Below are positions 33,650-40,731 of a stretch of 51,386 nt of DNA, piece after piece. The position numbers were made by a program, and so were the translations under genes. Positions within the stretch are counted from its first letter, which is position 1, and the number at the start of each line of letters is the position of its first letter. The notes under the pieces were generated by a model. It did no database searches. It saw only the letters and a program-made list of their open reading frames with translations, and was not told the DNA's origin. The DNA is from Provencibacterium sp. GTDB taxonomy: Bacteria; Bacillota; Clostridia; Oscillospirales; Ruminococcaceae. The DNA lies in the NCBI GenBank assembly GCA_022793895.1, contig JAAWDS010000018.1, positions 1 through 51,386 of the forward strand. Direction: 5' to 3'.

Positions 33650-34678
33650 TTAGCATAACCAATTGTATTTATTATAATACAAACTTATGCAAAAAACAAT
33701 TGGATAACTTGTAAACATTTTCGGAATAGACCGCAGGGAAAACGCACGGAAATCCATCCTCACCGCTTCCGCAGCCCGTCGGGTTCCCGCTTTACTGAAC
33801 AGGGCGCGGAACCGCCCTCTGGCGTGCCGCCTGACGAAATCCCGATACAGCTCCCAGACGCGGCCGGTATCCAGGCCGACGAGCGTATCGAAGGGGATGT
33901 TCTCCGCCAGCTCCCGGACAAACCGGGCCCCCAGATAGTAGCCCGTATCCCCCCGCCCATGGTAATCGCACCAGTCGCCGAAATACCGCTGGGTATCCCG
34001 GCGCATGGAGGGCAGATCGCGATCAAAATCCCGCAGCAGCTGGACGAAGTGCTCCCCGCACCAGCCGGCCCAATCCTTGTCATATTGGTGGAACCGTCCG
34101 GGCTCCCCCGCCAGCTCCTGCTCAAAATACATGGCGACGCCTTCGGCAAAGAGCTGCCAGACAAAGCGATGCCCATCCTTCCTGGATTCCTGGTTCAAAG
34201 CGCCGTATTGCCCGTGATAGATGTGCCCAAGCTCATGGTAAAGAAGCCCGCACAGGGCGTCCCTGGTGTGCCAGCCCAGCTCCAGAATCTTTTCAATTCC
34301 CAGCAGGACAATGGTTCTGCCGTTCAGCTCTACGACCCACCCCGCCCCGCTGCAAAGGCCCAGGTAGAGGATGACGTCCGCTTCCAGCTCCCGCCCGAAG
34401 CGTTCCCGAACCCGACGGCCCAGCCCCTTTGTGACGGCGGCAAAGGAAGCCCGAAGCTCTTCCAGCCGCCCATCCCCCGGAACGGCTTCGATGACGGGGA
34501 GATAGTCCTTCTCCCAGGTGAATTTTCCGGATGCGGTAGCCTCCGCCATGTCCTCCCGGCAGAGCCGCGCCGCGCCGGGACAGACGGACTCCATGTAAGT
34601 TTCCCAGCGGTCCGGCCGGAACCGGCCGTTTTGGAAGATGCTGCCGGCGGGCGGGCTGGCATCGGTAATGCGAAGCAT
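33650..34678 (-). CDS. Zinc metalloprotease-like protein with HELGH motif
   Basis: 342 aa from ATG 34678 (GGAGG eight bases upstream). The centre holds ALCGLLYHELGHIYHGQYG, a gluzincin HExxH motif with a possible third ligand in WQLFAEGVAMYFEQ (AEG-type glutamate). The protein lacks a signal peptide, so it is probably cytosolic. I do not recognise a named family; DUF5700/DUF2268-like aminopeptidase-fold proteins are the nearest idea. The last 30 codons are AT-rich, read into the promoter of the next gene and look non-conserved. It has a near-consensus promoter of its own. Confidence 0.65.
   Translation of the reverse strand: MLRITDASPPAGSIFQNGRFRPDRWETYMESVCPGAARLCREDMAEATASGKFTWEKDYLPVIEAVPGDGRLEELRASFAAVTKGLGRRVRERFGRELEADVILYLGLCSGAGWVVELNGRTIVLLGIEKILELGWHTRDALCGLLYHELGHIYHGQYGALNQESRKDGHRFVWQLFAEGVAMYFEQELAGEPGRFHQYDKDWAGWCGEHFVQLLRDFDRDLPSMRRDTQRYFGDWCDYHGRGDTGYYLGARFVRELAENIPFDTLVGLDTGRVWELYRDFVRRHARGRFRALFSKAGTRRAAEAVRMDFRAFSLRSIPKMFTSYPIVFCISLYYNKYNWLC
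33671..33699 (-). promoter_or_regulatory. Promoter of the small acidic membrane protein
   Basis: On the minus strand there is TTGTTT (33694-33699), a 17-nt spacer and TATAAT (33671-33676). It lies inside the end of the metalloprotease-like gene. Confidence 0.6.
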
Positions 34679-34714
34679 CGGACGCGCCTCCTTGGATGCA
34701 GTTTTGATGGCGAT

Positions 34715-34743
34715 AGCATAGCCCATTTTAAGGCAAGTGTCAA
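34715..34743 (-). promoter_or_regulatory. Promoter of the HELGH protein gene
   Basis: On the minus strand there is TTGACA (34738-34743), a 17-nt spacer and TATGCT (34715-34720). The -10 equals that of the EamA gene promoter. Confidence 0.75.
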
Positions 34744-34869
34744 GTTTCGAAATTAGGAAGAACAGAAAAAATGGGCAAGCTCTTTTCATAGGCAGGAAAA
34801 CATGTTATGATAAAGAATACTGAGCCACGCTGCCATCTATCAACAGCTTTTAAGGAGCGTATCCAGGAA

Positions 34870-35331
34870 ATGAAACAGGAAAAATCATGCGGCGCCATCG
34901 TCTACCGCCATGTGAGCGAAAAGACGCAGCTACTTTTGATTAAGCACCGCTTTTCCGGTCACTGGTCCTTCCCCAAAGGGCACGTGGAGGAGGGCGAGCA
35001 TGAAAACGAAACCGCTTTGCGGGAGGTCAAAGAGGAGACCGGATTGGATATCCTCTTGCAAAAAGGCTTCCGCGAAAGCGTAGAATATTGTCCGTCGCCC
35101 GACGTCAAGAAGCAGGTCGTCTATTTTTTGGGCGTCCCCAGCGGCGGGGCGCTCTGCAAGCAGGACTCGGAGGTAAGCGATATCCGCTGGCTGGAAATCG
35201 GCCGCGCGCAGCGGGAGGTTACCTTCAACAACGATAAAATGCTCATTCGCAAGGTGAGCCGCCACCTGAGCGAAGGAAAAAGGGCGGGCGCAGCGCGGCA
35301 CGCTCCGAAAAGAGGTTCCGTTCAGCCGTGA
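34870..35331 (+). CDS. NUDIX hydrolase (diadenosine tetraphosphatase-like)
   Basis: 153 aa from ATG 34870; an in-frame ATG 34807 lacks a ribosome site. The Nudix box is complete: GHVEEGEHENETALREVKEE followed by TGL. The N-terminus KSCGAIVYR and the HWSFPKGH motif resemble bis(5'-nucleosyl)-tetraphosphatases, which clear Ap4A-type dinucleotides. The gene overlaps the K+ transporter ktrB by GTGA, so the two proteins are made together. The substrate is inferred from family resemblance only. Confidence 0.85.
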   Translation: MKQEKSCGAIVYRHVSEKTQLLLIKHRFSGHWSFPKGHVEEGEHENETALREVKEETGLDILLQKGFRESVEYCPSPDVKKQVVYFLGVPSGGALCKQDSEVSDIRWLEIGRAQREVTFNNDKMLIRKVSRHLSEGKRAGAARHAPKRGSVQP

Positions 35332-36695
35332 AAAAAGAAACCGTCCGTCCGCGGCCTGCCTCCACCCCAACGCGGATGATTGTCGTCAGCTTTGCAGCGA
35401 TCATTCTGGCAGGCACGTTTCTGCTGATGCTTCCGTTTTCCAGCCGGTCCGGCTCGGTAACGCCGCTTTGGAACGCGCTGTTCACCGCGACGAGCGCCAC
35501 CTGTGTGACCGGCCTGGTGGTCTATGATACCTATACCTATTTTTCCCCCTTCGGTCAGGCGGTTATCCTCTGCCTTATCCAACTGGGCGGGCTGGGGCTC
35601 GTCACCTTCACCGCCTTTTTCAACCTTATTGTCGGCCGGAAGCTCGGCCTGCGGGATATGCAGCTCGCCTCCGAGTCGATCAGCGCCGACACAATGGCCG
35701 AAATGCCGCGCCGGATCCGGCTGGCCGTTTTGGCTTCCCTGTTGGTAGAAACGGCAGGGGCCGCGCTGCTCTGTACCGTTTTTATTCCGAAATATGGAAA
35801 ATCGGGGCTGGCCATCTCGCTGTTCCTGGCGGTTTCCGCCTTCTGCAACGCCGGGTTCGATATTTTAGGCCGGGAAGGGCCTTTTTCCTCGTTAAGCGGC
35901 TACAATGGTTCGCCGGTCGTGCTTTTCACCCTCATGCTTCTGATCGTCGTCGGCGGGCTGGGGTTTGCCGTCTGGCAGGACCTGTTGGAATGGCCCCGGA
36001 CCCGCCGCCTACAGCTCCACACCCGGATTGTTCTGAAGATAACCGCCTTTCTCATCGTCTTCGGCGCGGTGACGTTCCTGTTCCTCGAATGGGGGAACCC
36101 GCGCACCTTGGGTTCCCTGCCCTTTTTTGAACGCCTGAACGCCTCGCTGTTCCAGTCCGTCTCCTTCCGAACGGCGGGCTTCAACTCGGTGGACACCGGC
36201 GGCATGCGCGAGATCACCAAGGTGCTGGGGATTCTGCTCATGTTCATCGGCGCCGCTCCCGGATCGACCGGCGGCGGCATCAAGGTAACGGCGGTGGCGG
36301 TGCTGCTGTGCACCGTTTTCTGCGTAGCGCGGGGCCGGGAGGACACCGTTATCTATGGCCGGCGCGTCCCCAAAAGCGTGGTTTATAAGGCCATGGCGGT
36401 GACAACGATGGGCTTTTTCATTGTGGCGCTCACCTCGCTGGTCATCCATGGCGCCGCCCGCATCGACGACCGGGGATTGACCGGCATCGACGTTATTTTT
36501 GAAACGGTTTCCGCCTTTTCCACCGCGGGGTTAAGTTCAGGGGTGACGGCCGTTGCCAACCTGCCCTCCAAGGTGATTTTGATTCTCACCATGTTCATCG
36601 GCCGCGTCGGCCCGGTTGCCTTTGTGCTCTCAATGGCAATGCGCACGCCGCCCAAGCGCCGGGAGGTCATCCCGGACGGGAAAATCTACCTATAA
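35328..36695 (+). CDS. ktrB: Ktr/Trk-type potassium uptake channel subunit
   Basis: 455 aa, about ten membrane helices arranged as four M1-P-M2 repeats. Each P-loop is recognisable: ATSATCVTGLVVYD, the weaker VSAFCNAGFDIL, SFRTAGFNSVD and SAFSTAGLSSGVT. The first loop has the TGL selectivity filter. It moves K+ (with Na+ in KtrB) and normally needs the cytosolic ring protein KtrA, which is not adjacent. The GTG start lies within the stop of the NUDIX gene (GTGA). Confidence 0.92.
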   Translation: MKKETVRPRPASTPTRMIVVSFAAIILAGTFLLMLPFSSRSGSVTPLWNALFTATSATCVTGLVVYDTYTYFSPFGQAVILCLIQLGGLGLVTFTAFFNLIVGRKLGLRDMQLASESISADTMAEMPRRIRLAVLASLLVETAGAALLCTVFIPKYGKSGLAISLFLAVSAFCNAGFDILGREGPFSSLSGYNGSPVVLFTLMLLIVVGGLGFAVWQDLLEWPRTRRLQLHTRIVLKITAFLIVFGAVTFLFLEWGNPRTLGSLPFFERLNASLFQSVSFRTAGFNSVDTGGMREITKVLGILLMFIGAAPGSTGGGIKVTAVAVLLCTVFCVARGREDTVIYGRRVPKSVVYKAMAVTTMGFFIVALTSLVIHGAARIDDRGLTGIDVIFETVSAFSTAGLSSGVTAVANLPSKVILILTMFIGRVGPVAFVLSMAMRTPPKRREVIPDGKIYL

Positions 36696-36739
36696 CCGGG
36701 ACCGGCCCGTGCCCTCGGCCCGGTTTTGTCCGCCTGTCC

Positions 36740-36778
36740 CCTCCCTGCGCATCCGCCGCGCGCAGGGAGGTTTTTTGT
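36740..36778 (+). terminator. Rho-independent terminator after ktrB
   Basis: CCTCCCTGCG pairs with CGCAGGGAGG around a GC-rich loop and is followed by six T. A weaker GC hairpin lies directly after the ktrB stop (36696-36724). Confidence 0.9.
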
Positions 36779-36806
36779 TGCAACTGGCAGAAAAATGTGC
36801 TATCCT
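36778..36806 (+). promoter_or_regulatory. Promoter of the candidate type I toxin mRNA
   Basis: TTGCAA (36778-36783), a 17-nt spacer and TATCCT (36801-36806). Transcription would start near 36813, giving a leader of about 83 bases. Confidence 0.6.
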
Positions 36807-36848
36807 GTCGGTAGCGCTGCCTGTAACGGTAGGCGGTTGGCCCTCTTT

Positions 36849-36874
36849 ATAGGGGGCAGCTTCTTGCCCCCTAT
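36849..36874 (+). promoter_or_regulatory. Leader hairpin able to mask the toxin ribosome site
   Basis: ATAGGGGGCA (36849-36858) pairs perfectly with TGCCCCCTAT (36865-36874). The right arm can alternatively pair with the Shine-Dalgarno tract AAAGGGGGC at 36881-36889, so the leader has two exclusive folds. Confidence 0.6.
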
Positions 36875-36895
36875 CGACAGAAAGGGGGCTGCTCC

Positions 36896-37012
36896 ATGAG
36901 TACATCCGAAGTCTTTGAGCTTTGTTTGGTCATCATCGGCATTTGCAGGCATACAAAAAGAAGTAACCGCCCCTCCAGCCACAGAGTGCGGTTACTTCTT
37001 GTAACACTTTAA
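36896..37012 (+). CDS. Candidate type I toxin, small hydrophobic peptide
   Basis: 38 aa. The start MSTSEVFELCLVIIGIC resembles the N-termini of the putative holin-like toxin families of Firmicutes (MSTYE/MTTYE followed by a hydrophobic run). Next come a basic part (HTKRSNRPSSHRVR) and a hydrophobic end LLLVTL encoded by the terminator stem. Membrane damage would be the expected action. The hydrophobic run of about 11 residues is shorter than usual, so the peptide may be shortened or inactive. GGGGG lies just upstream of ATG 36896. An antisense RNA promoter faces it. No homology search was possible. Confidence 0.55.
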   Translation: MSTSEVFELCLVIIGICRHTKRSNRPSSHRVRLLLVTL

Positions 37013-37041
37013 GGCTGACCGTCTACCGGCAGCGCCCTTCT
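36953..37041 (-). ncRNA. Candidate antisense antitoxin RNA
   Basis: Predicted from a consensus minus-strand promoter (37048-37076) to the terminator stem at 36958-37000, whose minus-strand side is followed by a T-run. The RNA of about 90 bases would cover the last 20 codons and 3' end of the toxin mRNA. It contains no good open frame. Confidence 0.6.
36958..37000. terminator. Shared terminator of toxin and antisense transcripts
   Basis: A perfect 13-bp stem, AAGAAGTAACCGC with GCGGTTACTTCTT, has a 17-base loop. A T-run follows on the minus strand (TTTTTG); on the plus strand the sequence after the stem is GTAAC. It lies within the end of the toxin frame. Confidence 0.75.
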
Positions 37042-37047
37042 GTTTTC

Positions 37048-37076
37048 AGTATAACCGTCTATTTTTAATTTGTCAA
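37048..37076 (-). promoter_or_regulatory. Promoter of the antisense RNA
   Basis: On the minus strand there is TTGACA (37071-37076), a 17-nt spacer and TATACT (37048-37053). It points at the toxin gene, and there is no other minus-strand gene for it to serve. Confidence 0.8.
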
Positions 37077-37149
37077 GCCGGGCTTCCTCTAGCCCCTTTT
37101 GAGAAAAGCGGTGTTGAGATATAACCCCGGCTGTTTCTAAAAAATCAGG

Positions 37150-37178
37150 TTGATAGGGCGATCACCGTGTTCTATAAT
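37150..37178 (+). promoter_or_regulatory. Promoter of the S51 peptidase-DUF2461 unit
   Basis: TTGATA (37150-37155), a 17-nt spacer and TATAAT (37173-37178), with one mismatch to consensus. Confidence 0.8.
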
Positions 37179-37261
37179 CAGTTTAACAAATATGCAGGCA
37201 ATGCACGCAGAAAATTAGATATTTCTAACGATCCGATCAACGGGTCAGAATAGGAGGAAGC

Positions 37262-37822
37262 ATGCGGGTATTATTAACATCGGCCGGTTTAGAAACGGAA
37301 GAAATTAAAGAGCGCTTTATGGCTATGGTAGGTAAAGATATGTCTGTAGTCAAAGCCTTATTCATCCCTACAGCGGCAATAGATGCAGACGCCATAGAGG
37401 TTTTGCCAAAATGTATGAATGATCTGCTAAAATGCGGTATCTCAGATAAAAATATTGACGTATATGATTTACACGCCGGAATGGAGCTTGAGAAGCTACA
37501 ACAATATGACGCGGTATATCTGTGCGGCGGAGACACACAGTATTTGCTTGAAAGAATCAATGACACAGGGTTTAATAAGTCTTTGACGGCGTATATCAAC
37601 AACAATGGCTTGGTAATCGGGGTAAGCGCCGGAAGCATCATTTTTTCCAACAATTTAGAGAATAATCTGGGCTTGATAGATACGAAGTTAGACGTTCATT
37701 GTGTAACGGGAGAAAGAAGGGGAAAATTGGCCTATCCGCTCAAAAACAATGTAAAACTTACAAATACCTGCGCGCTTGTTATACAGGATTTTCCGGACGG
37801 TATGGAAATCATTGGGGAATAG
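37262..37822 (+). CDS. Peptidase E-like protein (S51 family)
   Basis: 186 aa. The class-I glutamine-amidotransferase-like fold with the S51 nucleophile elbow GVSAGS, preceded by YLCGGDTQYLL, is typical of aspartyl dipeptidase (PepE)-related proteins. These cleave Asp-X dipeptides, but members like this one (about 190 aa) are mostly uncharacterised. The ATG at 37262 follows AGGAGG. The DNA is markedly AT-richer than its surroundings, indicating transfer. It is followed by the DUF2461 gene after 12 bases. Confidence 0.85.
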   Translation: MRVLLTSAGLETEEIKERFMAMVGKDMSVVKALFIPTAAIDADAIEVLPKCMNDLLKCGISDKNIDVYDLHAGMELEKLQQYDAVYLCGGDTQYLLERINDTGFNKSLTAYINNNGLVIGVSAGSIIFSNNLENNLGLIDTKLDVHCVTGERRGKLAYPLKNNVKLTNTCALVIQDFPDGMEIIGE

Positions 37823-37834
37823 AAAGAGGACGGC

Positions 37835-38494
37835 ATGTTTCAGGGATTTAATGAGTCTACCATAAAGTATTATGAAGCAATTCGTAGGGAAAACAGTAAA
37901 AAAGCATATCAAGATAATGAACAGCTATATCTTGAAGGCGTGAAAATTCCTTTAGATGAACTATATTTTGAATGGTATAACTATTTTAATGCCGTTGATA
38001 GGGAGCTGTTAAGCAATAAAAGGAGGGGTATTTCTTCCGTCTATAATGACGCGCGCTTCTGTTGCGGATCACCTATAAAGGAATATTTTTACATACGCTT
38101 TAAGCTGAACAAAACGAATAAGAAAAACGCGTTGGGTTTCTTTTTTGACGCGTCTTTAGACGGATATAAATATGGATTGAATATCTATCATCCCGATGCG
38201 AATGGAATGAATAAAATCCGGGATTATCTATTGGATAATAAGCGTTTTGCGAAGAGAGCCATTGAAACCTTTAACCAGTCAGGTTTATTAGAAATTCAGG
38301 GAGAAAAATATAAAAGGGCATATTATCCGAACGAAGATATTGTTTTACAAGACTGGTTAGAGCGCAAAAGGATTTCTTTCACACATGAAGAGAGTCTTAG
38401 CGCCGCTTTTTATAAAAGAGAAATCTTAGATGGTATTTTCTCGGCGTTTGACAGCGTAAATGAAGTGTATTTTATGTTGAAGGAAGCATTATAG
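37835..38494 (+). CDS. DUF2461 family protein
   Basis: 219 aa. The start MFQGFNESTIKYYEAIRREN and the later YFYIRFKLNKTNKKNALGF with GFFFDASLDGYKYGLNIYH match DUF2461 (TIGR02453) as known to me. The family occurs across bacteria and fungi and has no established function. The gene is AT-rich like its neighbour, and the two probably moved together. GAGGACGGC lies upstream of the ATG. A weak hairpin follows. Confidence 0.75.
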   Translation: MFQGFNESTIKYYEAIRRENSKKAYQDNEQLYLEGVKIPLDELYFEWYNYFNAVDRELLSNKRRGISSVYNDARFCCGSPIKEYFYIRFKLNKTNKKNALGFFFDASLDGYKYGLNIYHPDANGMNKIRDYLLDNKRFAKRAIETFNQSGLLEIQGEKYKRAYYPNEDIVLQDWLERKRISFTHEESLSAAFYKREILDGIFSAFDSVNEVYFMLKEAL

Positions 38495-38530
38495 CTGCTT
38501 ATGAGAGCTAACCAGAATCCGATTTACCGG

Positions 38531-38555
38531 GCAGTTACCTGTATAGGGTAACTGC
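38531..38555 (+). terminator. Weak terminator hairpin after DUF2461
   Basis: GCAGTTACC pairs with GGTAACTGC around a seven-base loop. Only a broken T tract (TCGCTTTCG) follows. Confidence 0.5.
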
Positions 38556-38752
38556 TCGCTTTCGATATTGGTTATGAATCGTTCGATCAAACGGCATTGA
38601 GCAGCATCCATCTGAAAAAGGAGTTTCTCCAACCCCTTTTAAAAACGGAGCGGCAGATTTAAAGCTCCGGCACATTCATAAAAGCAGAGGGAATGAAATC
38701 AAAGCCTGTATCGAACCGGCCATACATCGAACTGGACGGAGGGAAAGCACCA

Positions 38753-39166
38753 GTGCAATTCAGAATCACAAGGAACGCCAGCGAACAGGATATCGAAGAA
38801 ATCCACAGCGAATTAAGGAAATACAACCGCTCAAAACGGGAAACCTCCGAAGCCCTCCCGATCGGGGCGTTTTATGAAGAGGCGGACGGACGAAAGAAAG
38901 CCGGCCTGACGGGAGAGCTCTTTGGGAACTGGCTGTGTATTCACTATCTGTGGGTCAGCGAAGAGCTGAGAGGGCAAGGGCTGGGCGGCAAACTGCTGGA
39001 AGCGGCAGAAAAAGAAGCGGCGTCGTACGGCGCAAAATATGCCTTTGTGGACACCTTTGATTTTCAGGCGCCAGGGTTCTATACCAAGCATGGATATGAG
39101 CAGGTGTTCAAGCTGTTTGATTATCCCTATACAGGCGCAAGGTATTATTATATCAAACGGCTGTAA
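38753..39166 (+). CDS. GNAT-family N-acetyltransferase
   Basis: 137 aa from GTG 38753, nine bases after GGAGGG; ATG 38693 would add twenty poorly conserved residues. The acetyl-CoA loop is RGQGLGGKLL, preceded by LWVSEELRG, with the family's C-terminal APGFYTKHGYEQVF. It would acetylate a small molecule or a protein terminus; the substrate is unknown. The gene stands alone between the AT-rich island and ychF. Confidence 0.88.
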   Translation: MQFRITRNASEQDIEEIHSELRKYNRSKRETSEALPIGAFYEEADGRKKAGLTGELFGNWLCIHYLWVSEELRGQGLGGKLLEAAEKEAASYGAKYAFVDTFDFQAPGFYTKHGYEQVFKLFDYPYTGARYYYIKRL

Positions 39167-39198
39167 ATTCCTATTTCCGGCGGACGGCCGGGAAAAGG

Positions 39199-39227
39199 TG
39201 GACTTTTTCAACGCCGCTTGCTATAAT
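39199..39227 (+). promoter_or_regulatory. Promoter of ychF
   Basis: TGGACT (39199-39204), a 17-nt spacer ending TGC and TATAAT (39222-39227), giving an extended -10. The leader is about 150 bases without an obvious structure. Confidence 0.6.
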
Positions 39228-39379
39228 GAGGTGAAAACCAAAAGAACGGCGTTTTCCGGCGCACCTGCGCCCGGCACGCGGCGGAACGCTGTTTTGCAGC
39301 CGGATCCGATACCCCCGCGGCCTAAAAGGACGGTATATGGGCAGTAAGCCCCTTACAAAATAGAGGAGTTGTGGAATAT

Positions 39380-40474
39380 ATGAAGCTCGGTGTCGTCGGG
39401 CTGCCGAACGTCGGCAAGTCCACCCTGTTCAACGCCATCACCAACGCGGGCGCGGGAAGCGCCAACTACCCCTTTTGCACCATTGAACCCAACGTCGGCA
39501 TGGTCAGCGTACCCGACCGGCGGTTGGATAAGCTGGCCGAGATGTATGAGCCGGAGAAATTCACCCCTGCCACCATCGAGCTGTGCGACATTGCCGGGCT
39601 GGTGCGCGGCGCTTCCAAGGGGGAGGGGCTGGGGAACAAGTTCCTCTCCCATATCCGGGAGGTGGACGCCGTCATCCACGTGGTGCGCTGCTTTGAGGAT
39701 GGGGAGATTATCCATGTGGACGGATCCATCGGCCCGCGCCGGGACATTGAAACGATCAATCTGGAGCTGATTTTCTCGGATATCGATCTGCTGGAGCGCC
39801 GGATCGATCGCGCGGCAAAGGCTGCGAAGGGCGACAAGAAGTTTAAGGCCGAACATGACCTGCTGCTGCGGATCAAGGAGCACCTGGAGGGCGGCCGCAG
39901 CGCGCGCGGCTTCCTCTGCGAAACCGAGGAGGAGGAAGCCCTGTTCGCCTCCCTCCCGCTCTTGAGCGCAAAACCGGTGATCTATGCGGCCAACCTCAGC
40001 GAAGGGGATTTCGCCGGTCTCGCAGAAAATCCCTTCTACCGGGAGGTGGAGGAAATAGCCGCCGCAGAAGGAGCGCAGGTCCTTCCCATCTGCGCCAAGC
40101 TCGAAGAGGAGCTGGCGGATATGTCCGCCGGCGACCGGCTGATGTTCTTGGAGGAGCTGGGCCTGGAGGAATCCGGCCTGGACCGGCTGATCACCGCCAG
40201 CTATTCCCTTCTGGGGCTCATCTCCTATCTCACCGCCGGAAAGCCGGAGGTCCGGGCCTGGACCATCCGCAAAGGAACCAAAGCCCCGCAGGCGGCAGGA
40301 AAGATCCATTCCGATTTCGAGCGCGGCTTCATTCGCGCCGAGGTCATCGGGTTCGACGAGCTAATGGCCTGCGGATCGATGACGGCCGCCAAGGAGAAGG
40401 GGCTTGTGCGCGTAGAGGGCAAGGAATATGTCATGCAGGATGGGGATATCGTCCTGTTCCGCTTTAACGTTTAA
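39380..40474 (+). CDS. ychF: Obg-like ATPase YchF
   Basis: 364 aa from ATG 39380; a GTG three codons earlier is possible. The P-loop is GLPNVGKSTLFNAIT. DIAGLVRGASKGEGLGNKFL follows. The ATP-binding NLSE (in place of the NKxD of GTPases) marks this family. A C-terminal TGS-like domain contains WTIRKGTKAPQAAGKIHSDF. YchF binds ribosomes and is involved in stress responses. Strong terminator downstream. Confidence 0.96.
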   Translation: MKLGVVGLPNVGKSTLFNAITNAGAGSANYPFCTIEPNVGMVSVPDRRLDKLAEMYEPEKFTPATIELCDIAGLVRGASKGEGLGNKFLSHIREVDAVIHVVRCFEDGEIIHVDGSIGPRRDIETINLELIFSDIDLLERRIDRAAKAAKGDKKFKAEHDLLLRIKEHLEGGRSARGFLCETEEEEALFASLPLLSAKPVIYAANLSEGDFAGLAENPFYREVEEIAAAEGAQVLPICAKLEEELADMSAGDRLMFLEELGLEESGLDRLITASYSLLGLISYLTAGKPEVRAWTIRKGTKAPQAAGKIHSDFERGFIRAEVIGFDELMACGSMTAAKEKGLVRVEGKEYVMQDGDIVLFRFNV

Positions 40475-40489
40475 TCCCCTGATGCGCAA

Positions 40490-40542
40490 GGCGGGGCATG
40501 CTGCAAGACGCGGGACGCTTTGCAGCATGCCCCGCCGTCTTT
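40490..40542 (+). terminator. Rho-independent terminator after ychF
   Basis: GGCGGGGCATGCTGCAA pairs perfectly with TTGCAGCATGCCCCGCC (17 bp), then GTCTTTC. Confidence 0.88.
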
Positions 40543-40600
40543 CCCCTCCTTGCCCCCTCCTTCCATTTTCATGGAAAAAAGGGTAAGCGTTCAAAAAATC

Positions 40601-40631
40601 TTCACCAATCCCGCTAAAATCAAGGTATAAT
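40601..40631 (+). promoter_or_regulatory. Promoter of the two-component operon
   Basis: A perfect TATAAT (40626-40631) with a weak -35 TTCACC (40601-40606) at a 19-nt spacing. The weak -35 suggests that an activator, perhaps the regulator itself, assists. Confidence 0.45.
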
Positions 40632-40731
40632 AAATATGAGACTTTGGAGGCGGCCGGGTGATTTCACCCTCCGGGGCGCGCAGCCCCCTCTCCGGACAGG
40701 AGGCCGCTCTGAGCAAGAGGAGTGTGAGCAT

